Of a stretch of DNA of 11,941 nucleotides, positions 6,886-11,941 are shown piece by piece. The translations under genes and the position numbers were made by a program. Under the pieces are notes generated by a model that was not told where the DNA came from, searched no databases, and worked only from the letters and a program-made list of their open reading frames with translations. Source of the DNA: an uncultured Ruminococcus sp. (GTDB lineage: Bacteria > Bacillota > Clostridia > Oscillospirales > Acutalibacteraceae). The stretch lies in assembly GCA_946055445.1 (NCBI GenBank), contig CAMGGF010000021.1, positions 1 through 11,941 of the forward strand, in the 5' to 3' direction. The stretch's first letter is position 1. Each line of letters starts with the position of its first letter.

Positions 6886-7260
6886 TTAAACCTCTGCAAT
6901 GACTTCAACTTCTACCAAAACATCTTTCGGCAATGCCGCCGCTGCAACGCAGGAACGTGCAGGTTTCGAGGTGAAGTAGTTTCCGTAAATACCGTTAAAA
7001 GTTGCAAAATCCGACATATTTTTGAGGAAACAGGTGGTTTTAATTACCTTGTCAAAACTTGAACCCGCCGCCTGTAAAAGCGCGCCGATGTTTTTGCAAA
7101 CCTGTTCGGTTTGTCCTTCAATGGTCGAGGCTTCAACTTCGCTTGTGGCGGGGTTGATGGCAATTTGCCCTGAGGCATACAAAATGCCGTTTACGATTTT
7201 TGCCTGCGAATACGGACCGATTGCCGCAGGTGCGTTTTCGGTATGTAAGGTTTCAATCAT
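6886..7260 (-). CDS. ridA: RidA-family reactive enamine/imine deaminase
   Basis: Hydrolyses the unstable 2-aminoacrylate or 2-aminocrotonate released by PLP dehydratases to the 2-oxo acid plus ammonia, protecting PLP enzymes from damage; family members act as cytoplasmic trimers. The 124 residues match the family length exactly. Visible marks are APAAIGPYSQA (Y17), the glycine G31 of YASGQIAI, R102 in PARSCVAAAALP (the arginine that binds the intermediate's carboxylate) and E117/E119 in LVEVEVIAEV. The start has a perfect site: AGGAGG on the minus strand (7268-7273) within the 17-base gap after the dehydratase gene. Co-transcription with a threonine/serine dehydratase, whose by-product it clears, strongly supports the role. 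Confidence 0.95.
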   Translation of the reverse strand: MIETLHTENAPAAIGPYSQAKIVNGILYASGQIAINPATSEVEASTIEGQTEQVCKNIGALLQAAGSSFDKVIKTTCFLKNMSDFATFNGIYGNYFTSKPARSCVAAAALPKDVLVEVEVIAEV

Positions 7261-7277
7261 TTTTTATCCTCCTGAAA

Positions 7278-8477
7278 TCAATATGCTTTTATCATATAAC
7301 CTTTGGAAATCAAAGCGTTTTTGATGGACTCAATATGTTCAAAATTACGCGTTTCCAAAACCAACCGCAAATAACATCCGTTAATATCCGAGCCTTCTGA
7401 CGCGCGTTCGTGGTGTACGGAAATAATATTGCCGCCCTCGCTTGCAATCGTGTCTGCAACGCCTTTTAACTGACCGGGTTTGTCAAGCAGTTCAATCGTG
7501 AGCGAGTAAGTTCTGCCGGACTTTAACAAACCGCGCTTAATGACGCGCGAAAGAATGGTTACATCAATATTGCCGCCGGAAACAAGACAGCAAACCTTTT
7601 TTCCTTTAATATCCACCTTGTTGAACATTGCCGCCGCAACGGAAACCGCACCGGCGCCTTCGGCAATCAGTTTTTGCTGTTCAATCAATGCCAAAATTGC
7701 CGCGGCAATTTCGTCTTCGGAAACAGTAACAATGCCGTCAACATATTTTTGGCACATTTCGAAAGTGACATCGCCGGGTTCTTTTACGGCAATACCGTCG
7801 GCAATGGTAGAAACTTCGTCCAATCTTTCGATTTTGCCGTCTACAATCGAATTGAACATACTTGGGGCGCCCGCCGCCTGCACGCCGTATACCTTCACTT
7901 TCGGGTTCAAGGCTTTAATGGCAAATGCAACGCCGGAAATCAGCCCGCCGCCGCCGATGGGCACAATCACAACATCCACATCGGGCAACTGTTCTAAAAT
8001 TTCCAACCCGATTGTACCTTGCCCCGCAATGACATCTTCATCATTAAACGGGTGAATGAAAGTGTAGCCCTTTTCGTCTTTTAACTGTAACGCACGGTTA
8101 TATGCGTCATCATACACACCTTCGACCAAGCAAATGTCTGCACCGTATTTGCGCGTTGCTTCCACTTTGGAAATCGGTGCACCGTCCGGCAAACAAATCA
8201 ACGATTTAATCCCGTTTTTTGTAGCGGCAAGCGCTACGCCCTGCGCGTGATTACCGGCCGAACAGGCGATAACGCCTTTGGCTTTTTCTTCGTCGGACAA
8301 CTGCGAAATCTTATATGCCGCACCGCGCACCTTAAACGAACCCGTAACCTGCAAATTTTCGGTTTTCAAATGCACTTCACAGTCGGGGTTGATTTTCGGT
8401 GCCATAATCATATCCGTGCGTCGAATGACATCTTTCAACTGAAATGAAGCGTGATACACTTTGTCGAGTGTCAGCAT
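7278..8477 (-). CDS. ilvA: Threonine ammonia-lyase (threonine dehydratase) with C-terminal ACT domain
   Basis: PLP enzyme (fold type II) that deaminates threonine to 2-oxobutanoate, first step of isoleucine synthesis or of threonine catabolism; serine is often a second substrate. Of its 399 residues, about 1-320 are the catalytic domain: Schiff-base K49 in GSFKVRGA, SAGNHAQG (73-80), phosphate-binding GGGG (175-178) and SGGNID (300-305). Residues about 324-399 form one ACT domain (SLTIELLDKPGQL, then GGNIISVHHERAS), a ligand-binding regulatory module. This is the 400-residue form rather than the 510-residue E. coli IlvA with its larger regulatory domain, so either the ilvA or tdcB name could apply. 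The ribosome site is weak (AGAAGAG). No T-box or other leader riboswitch fits, since the predicted leader is only about 30 bases. ridA follows 17 bases later. Confidence 0.93.
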   Translation of the reverse strand: MLTLDKVYHASFQLKDVIRRTDMIMAPKINPDCEVHLKTENLQVTGSFKVRGAAYKISQLSDEEKAKGVIACSAGNHAQGVALAATKNGIKSLICLPDGAPISKVEATRKYGADICLVEGVYDDAYNRALQLKDEKGYTFIHPFNDEDVIAGQGTIGLEILEQLPDVDVVIVPIGGGGLISGVAFAIKALNPKVKVYGVQAAGAPSMFNSIVDGKIERLDEVSTIADGIAVKEPGDVTFEMCQKYVDGIVTVSEDEIAAAILALIEQQKLIAEGAGAVSVAAAMFNKVDIKGKKVCCLVSGGNIDVTILSRVIKRGLLKSGRTYSLTIELLDKPGQLKGVADTIASEGGNIISVHHERASEGSDINGCYLRLVLETRNFEHIESIKNALISKGYMIKAY

Positions 8478-8512
8478 TGTTTTATCTCTTCTTTCAATCC
8501 AAGTTTCATTCC

Positions 8513-8542
8513 ATTATATACCTGTTTTGTATAAAAATGCAA
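8513..8542 (-). promoter_or_regulatory. Predicted sigma-A promoter of ilvA-ridA
   Basis: On the minus strand: TTGCAT (8542-8537), an 18-base spacer and a consensus TATAAT (8518-8513). Transcription would start near 8506, leaving a leader of about 30 bases. The -35 element is part of a palindrome-like 16-mer shared with the ABC-cassette promoter. Confidence 0.7.
8527..8542 (-). promoter_or_regulatory. Candidate operator on the ilvA -35 element, near-copy of the one at 4353-4368
   Basis: Read on the minus strand this is TTGCATTTTTATACAA, differing from the ABC-cassette site at one base, which breaks one pair of the inverted repeat. Its position relative to the -35 element is identical in both promoters. 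Confidence 0.45.
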
Positions 8543-8598
8543 TAATAAATCCGAGAAAGGATGAGAAAATTTCAAAATGATTAAATTTCAGTATTTTG

Positions 8599-8627
8599 TT
8601 GCTTTATTAGCGATTTTGTTTTATAAT
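8599..8627 (+). promoter_or_regulatory. Predicted sigma-A promoter of the glycoside hydrolase gene
   Basis: TTGCTT at 8599-8604, a 17-base spacer and consensus TATAAT at 8622-8627; start predicted near 8634, about 24 bases before the ATG. It is divergent from the ilvA promoter, with about 55 bases between the two -35 elements. A direct repeat ATTTTGTT (8593-8600 and 8613-8620, exactly 20 bases apart) overlaps the -35 and the spacer. Confidence 0.7.
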
Positions 8628-8646
8628 TTTGAGCAACTGATTTTTT

Positions 8647-8652
8647 AGGTGA
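8647..8652 (+). promoter_or_regulatory. Ribosome binding site that sets the hydrolase start
   Basis: AGGTGA lies 5 bases before the ATG at 8658. The upstream in-frame GTG at 8649 is part of this site, so it is unlikely to be the initiation codon. Confidence 0.6.
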
Positions 8653-8657
8653 TAAAA

Positions 8658-11360
8658 ATGAAAAAGATGCAAAAAATCATGCCGCTTTGGGGGCCTTACT
8701 CCAAAAAATACAGCGGAATTTCCCGTATTACCGATCATGAGGAAAAAGGCGTTCGCTTTGATTTGGTTGTAAGTCCTGCGGTTTCCAATACCAATACCTG
8801 CCCGCCGAATGTGACTATTCCCGTCGGGGTGCATCCGTGGACGGCGAAAGCAGATTATTCCCATTACGCGTACCGCTGTGATTTGGAATGGAAAGACAAA
8901 ATTTATGCGGATGTTTCGTTTACAAAACTGACGGACGAAAGCGTTTTGGTGCGCACGCAGATTTTTAACAATTCCGATTTGCCGCAAAACTGTCTTGTAA
9001 ACTTCTTTTCGGCGTTGGAGTTTCCGTCGAAATATAAAACGACGGTTTCGCTGCCCGAAAAGTGCGTTTTCAAAAAGGCATTGGATTATGTTACCTATGA
9101 CTACCATACCCGTCGCCCGTGGGACGAGCAGGTGATGGACGCAATGCACAAAGGAGAGTTCTTTGACGATGCGTTTACACAGCACCGCGGGCTCGGTGAC
9201 CGCGACAATAACCGCTATATCCTGCAAAAATTCCCGAAATTCGGGGAAGAAGCGGGAGACAGCGTTTCCTATGTATTTGACGGTGTTTCCGATTTTGAAA
9301 ATCCTGTTTTAACCGTGCGCTATCAAACAACGAGCGAAAAAGACAGCACCTTTACACTAAACGGTGAACCTGTTGTTTTTCCTGCCACGCAGAACGGTTT
9401 GCAAACCGTTCAGTTTCCCATGCCGCGCCCGAATGGCAATGATGTAACATTGAACTTTGAATCCTGCGGCACAGGCGGGGTAGAGTTGGATTTTTTGGCT
9501 GTGACGGAGAAAAAAGATGCCGCAAAAATTATCTGCCAAGCGGAAAAGCATCACTTTGTGCCGCAAATGCAAACCGAAGTTTTAGCCGACGGTGCAAAGG
9601 CCGTGTATCAGTACGATGGGGTGCAAAATCCGTTTGTGATTCGTACCTTCAATCAGGACATCCGTTTTCGTGATTTTCCGACAGGCGCTTTAGAGGACAG
9701 CCCGACCTCTCGCATTACACAACCCGACGAAAGTTTCGGCGATATGCTGGAACAATTCTCCGGGTCATTTTCCGAAAAGCACAGCGACAACGGGTTTTAT
9801 CATAATACGGTTGTGCATACCATTTTTATCGCGCCGATGACCTCGAAAATCGAATATGCGGTGATTTCTTACGGCGAAACGGAGTATCAAACGCCGCAGG
9901 TATATGAAACGGTATACCGTGATGCCGTAAACGGCTTGGAGCCGCTTTGTTATACACAAGCGGGCGCGCCGTATGCGTTTTCCAATCAACTTTTGCGTGC
10001 GGCAATGTTTCAAAATACGGTTTATCCTTTGTATCTGCACGGTGATTATGTGGTCCATCACACCCCGGGCAAACGCTGGGACTCTTTCTACACTTGGGAT
10101 TCCGGCTTTATCGGCTTGGATATGGCATTGTTTGCGCCCGAAATTGCAGACGGTATTTTGGATATGTATTTCAGCGACAAAGACAATTCGGACTACGCCT
10201 TTTTATTGCACGGGTCGCCCGTGCCCGTGCACTTATACCAGTATTTTGAAATGCTGAACCATCAGAATGACAAAACGGCACTGTATGGCTATTATGACCG
10301 TGCAAAACTGTTTTATGACTTTTTGGCGGGTAAAATAAACGGCTCTGTGACGGCAAAATTCAAAAGCGGATTAACTACGACTTTTGATTATTTCTATAAT
10401 TGCAGCGGTATGGATGATTTGCCGCCGCAAAAAGCGATGTACCAAGAGAATTTGCAACGCTTCTGTGCGCCCGCTATTTCCTCTTCACAGGTCATTCGCA
10501 CGGCAAAAATGCTGAAAATTATCGCGGAGCATCTCGGTAAAGATGCAGATGTGCAAACTTATCAGGCGGATATTGACCGATTGACTGACGCTTTACAAAA
10601 ATGGTCTTGGGACGAAGACTGCGGTTATTTTTCCTATGTGGTGCACGACGAAAACGGCAATCCGCAGCAGAAATACCGTGCAAAAGACGGCGAAAACCTG
10701 AATAAAACAATGGACGGTATTTACCCGTTAATGGCGGGGGCGGTGACCGAGGCGCAAAAAGAGAGAATTCTCGGGCATTTAAAAAGTGACAACGAATTGT
10801 TTACCCCGGTCGGTATCAGCGCGGTAGACAGAACTGCCGGGTATTATTTGCCAAACGGCTATTGGAACGGAAATGTGTGGCTTTCACACCAGTGGTTTGT
10901 TTGGAAAACCATGTTAGACCTCGGCGAGGCGGATTTTGCCTATAAAATTGCCGAAACAGCATTGAAGGCGTGGAAACGCGAGGTGGAATACTCTTATTAC
11001 ACCTTTGAAATGTTCAGCATTGAAACGGGACGCGGCGGTTGGTTCCACAATTTCGGCGGCCTTTCTGCACCGATCAACCTTTGGTCTGCGGCATATTTTA
11101 CACCCGGTACATTCCAAAGCGGTTTTGATACATTTTGTGAATCTGCCGCGTTTGACAATGCATTTACAGACTTTTGCGGCGTTTTTTCCACTTACGGCGC
11201 ACACAATGCCAAACTGCTTGTGGTTATGGCAGAGGGGAAAGAATACCGCGTAACCCTAAACGGTGAAACGGCCGTTTTTTCACAGCGTTTCAGCGGTATG
11301 TTTGAAATTGACCTACCGAAAAACTGCAAGAATACAGAAGTACGGATTCAACTTGTATAA
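8658..11360 (+). CDS. Large cytoplasmic glycoside hydrolase, GH63/MGH1-like (alpha/alpha)6 barrel
   Basis: 900 residues, no signal peptide or membrane segment, so probably acts on imported or internal oligosaccharides. The N-terminal half (about 1-430) is rich in beta strands. Residues about 200-286 (VSYVFDGVSDFENPVLTVRY, then FTLNGEPV and VELDFLAV) look like an inserted beta-sandwich carbohydrate-binding module of CBM6/35 style. The C-terminal half (about 435-850) has the barrel features of GH63/GH37-type inverting enzymes: KRWDSFYTWDSGF (W474, D475), NCSGMDDLPPQ (D586, D587, candidate general acid), NKTMDGIYPLMAG, NGYWNGNVWLSHQW and FEMFSIETGRGGWFHNFGG (E784 and E789, candidate bases). A small beta-rich tail ends the protein. 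Known relatives cleave alpha-glucosyl or alpha-mannosyl bonds (mannosylglycerate, trehalose-like or N-glycan glucosides); this substrate cannot be named. The last 13 bases overlap the convergent gene. Family level confident, exact activity not. Confidence 0.75.
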   Translation: MKKMQKIMPLWGPYSKKYSGISRITDHEEKGVRFDLVVSPAVSNTNTCPPNVTIPVGVHPWTAKADYSHYAYRCDLEWKDKIYADVSFTKLTDESVLVRTQIFNNSDLPQNCLVNFFSALEFPSKYKTTVSLPEKCVFKKALDYVTYDYHTRRPWDEQVMDAMHKGEFFDDAFTQHRGLGDRDNNRYILQKFPKFGEEAGDSVSYVFDGVSDFENPVLTVRYQTTSEKDSTFTLNGEPVVFPATQNGLQTVQFPMPRPNGNDVTLNFESCGTGGVELDFLAVTEKKDAAKIICQAEKHHFVPQMQTEVLADGAKAVYQYDGVQNPFVIRTFNQDIRFRDFPTGALEDSPTSRITQPDESFGDMLEQFSGSFSEKHSDNGFYHNTVVHTIFIAPMTSKIEYAVISYGETEYQTPQVYETVYRDAVNGLEPLCYTQAGAPYAFSNQLLRAAMFQNTVYPLYLHGDYVVHHTPGKRWDSFYTWDSGFIGLDMALFAPEIADGILDMYFSDKDNSDYAFLLHGSPVPVHLYQYFEMLNHQNDKTALYGYYDRAKLFYDFLAGKINGSVTAKFKSGLTTTFDYFYNCSGMDDLPPQKAMYQENLQRFCAPAISSSQVIRTAKMLKIIAEHLGKDADVQTYQADIDRLTDALQKWSWDEDCGYFSYVVHDENGNPQQKYRAKDGENLNKTMDGIYPLMAGAVTEAQKERILGHLKSDNELFTPVGISAVDRTAGYYLPNGYWNGNVWLSHQWFVWKTMLDLGEADFAYKIAETALKAWKREVEYSYYTFEMFSIETGRGGWFHNFGGLSAPINLWSAAYFTPGTFQSGFDTFCESAAFDNAFTDFCGVFSTYGAHNAKLLVVMAEGKEYRVTLNGETAVFSQRFSGMFEIDLPKNCKNTEVRIQLV

Positions 11361-11668
11361 TCTTCAATGATTTTTTGTATTTCAGCATCATTTTCGGCAG
11401 TGATTCCGTTTTTGATTTTTTCCTGTTCCGCTTTCGGCAGGCTGTCCAAATACACATCGTAAATTTCCACGGGCATAGCATATCCGCGCGCAAATAAGGC
11501 AAGTTTTCCCTGATAGACGGACAAAGTGTACTTCGGAATATGCGTTTGCGTGTTTTGCGGCACCGTGTTCTTCGCCTCTCCCGCATTGAGTGAAATCATG
11601 CCGACGCAAGCAACAAGAAATATGGCAAAGAGAACGATTCCGAGGCATTTTAACAGTGTTTTATGCAT
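11348..11668 (-). CDS. Small membrane-anchored or lipoprotein-like protein with a BofC C-terminal-like region
   Basis: 106 residues. Residues 5-27 form one hydrophobic segment after a short basic start, so the rest should face outside (or the intermembrane space of a forespore). L18-V19-A20-C21 fits a lipobox, but hydrophobic residues continue after the cysteine, so a plain anchor is as likely. Residues 47-106 read YTLSVYQGKLALF, then VEIYDVYLDSLPKAEQEKI, NGITAENDAEI and a closing IIEDYTS. That order (strand, GK-x-A-x-F, LP...GI, helix, EDY) resembles the C-terminal domain of the sporulation protein BofC and small clostridial proteins of unknown role. The similarity is from memory and weak. 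The ATG has AGGAAG on the minus strand (11676-11681) 7 bases upstream. It converges on and overlaps the hydrolase gene by 13 bases. Confidence 0.7.
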   Translation of the reverse strand: MHKTLLKCLGIVLFAIFLVACVGMISLNAGEAKNTVPQNTQTHIPKYTLSVYQGKLALFARGYAMPVEIYDVYLDSLPKAEQEKIKNGITAENDAEIQKIIEDYTS

Positions 11669-11778
11669 AGTTTCACTTCCTTTTTTTGTTATTTTGCGCC
11701 GAAACAGATTATTTTATGAATTTTCGGGGAAATTTGGAAATTTTTAATGAAATACGGACAAAAATATGTTACAATACC

Positions 11779-11784
11779 TATAAT
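11779..11784 (+). promoter_or_regulatory. Possible -10 element for the gene at the right edge
   Basis: Consensus TATAAT at 11779-11784, with a weak -35 candidate CGGACA at 11755-11760 (18-base spacer). Transcription would start near 11791, giving a leader of about 35 bases. Confidence 0.45.
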
Positions 11785-11825
11785 ATCTGTTCGTATGCAT
11801 ATTTTTCGTTCTTCGGAGGGCTTTT

Positions 11826-11941
11826 ATGGCGACCAATCGAAAAAAATCCAATACGCGTAAGCGCCGCATTCGATCCAAAAAGCAACGAAACGCTTTAACG
11901 GTTTTGTTTTGCTTGGCTTTGACTGCTTTGATGACGGTGCT
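11826..11941 (+). CDS. N-terminus of a basic, membrane-anchored protein of unknown function, cut by the window edge
   Basis: Only 38 codons are visible. ATG at 11826 is supported by CGGAGGG at 11814-11820, 5 bases upstream. Residues 1-22 are very rich in Lys and Arg (RKKSNTRKRRIRSKKQR) and are followed by a hydrophobic run starting at about 23 (ALTVLFCLALTALMTVL), consistent with a cytoplasmic basic tail and one membrane helix or uncleaved signal. Such N-termini occur in cell-wall enzymes, FtsK/SpoIIIE-like translocases and other envelope proteins of Firmicutes. Nothing visible distinguishes between these. Codon usage is like the neighbours. Confidence 0.65.
   Translation, partial: MATNRKKSNTRKRRIRSKKQRNALTVLFCLALTALMTV

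Noticed and set aside
7540..8055. 171-codon open frame on the plus strand opposite ilvA
   Set aside because: Complement of a conserved enzyme; low-complexity Ser/Thr/Pro/Ala composition and no family features.
8478..8512. Possible T-box or other leader riboswitch ahead of ilvA
   Set aside because: The distance from predicted transcription start to ATG is about 30 bases, too short for a T-box, and no specifier or terminator stem is present.
8607..9227. 206-codon open frame on the minus strand opposite the start of the glycoside hydrolase
   Set aside because: It lies antisense to a well-supported gene, has no ribosome site and the Arg/His-rich composition of an antisense shadow.
1..11941. Mobile element, CRISPR array, tRNA/rRNA or phage module
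   Set aside because: No transposase, integrase, regular spaced repeats, tRNA-like cloverleaf or phage gene was recognised; codon style is uniform across the window.

Overview
The window looks like chromosomal DNA from an anaerobic Firmicute of the class Clostridia, probably an Oscillospiraceae/Ruminococcaceae-type gut bacterium. The basis is moderate GC with AT-rich promoters, strong GGAGG ribosome sites, MEP-pathway isoprenoid genes, a FAACGG-type lipoprotein signal, and protein styles common in that group. This assignment is inference from sequence style, not from a marker gene. I see no tRNA, rRNA, CRISPR array, insertion sequence, phage gene or integration site. No gene-free stretch exceeds about 170 bases.

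Layout, left to right. (1) The 3' part of a sulfatase gene (1-1138) ends at a strong terminator. (2) A class I/II PLP aminotransferase (1309-2574) has its own promoter. (3) A promoter whose -35 lies in the end of the aminotransferase gene drives ispD-ispF (overlapping ATGA) and a GtrA-family membrane protein read from a TTG codon. (4) A complete polar amino-acid ABC uptake cassette follows: lipoprotein substrate-binding protein, hairpin, permease, ATPase. (5) On the minus strand lies an ilvA/tdcB-type threonine dehydratase with an ACT domain, followed directly by ridA. A bidirectional terminator separates this pair from the ABC cassette. (6) Divergent from ilvA is a roughly 900-residue cytoplasmic glycoside hydrolase of the GH63/MGH1-like (alpha/alpha)6 type. 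(7) A short minus-strand gene for a small membrane-anchored protein overlaps the hydrolase tail-to-tail. (8) The first 38 codons of a basic, membrane-anchored protein run off the right edge.

How the genes fit together. The dehydratase releases reactive enamine/imine intermediates that RidA hydrolyses, so those two form one functional unit. IspD and IspF are two steps of the route to isoprenoids, including the undecaprenyl carrier on which GtrA-type proteins are thought to act. The ABC genes form one importer.

The two most noteworthy observations are these. First, the substrate-binding protein appears circularly permuted: the strand and helix that normally close the SBP_bac_3 fold sit at its N-terminus, just after the lipid anchor, and are missing from the C-terminus. 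Second, a nearly identical 16-bp palindrome sits exactly on the -35 element of both the ABC-cassette promoter and the ilvA-ridA promoter (15 of 16 bases shared), suggesting a common amino-acid-responsive regulator.
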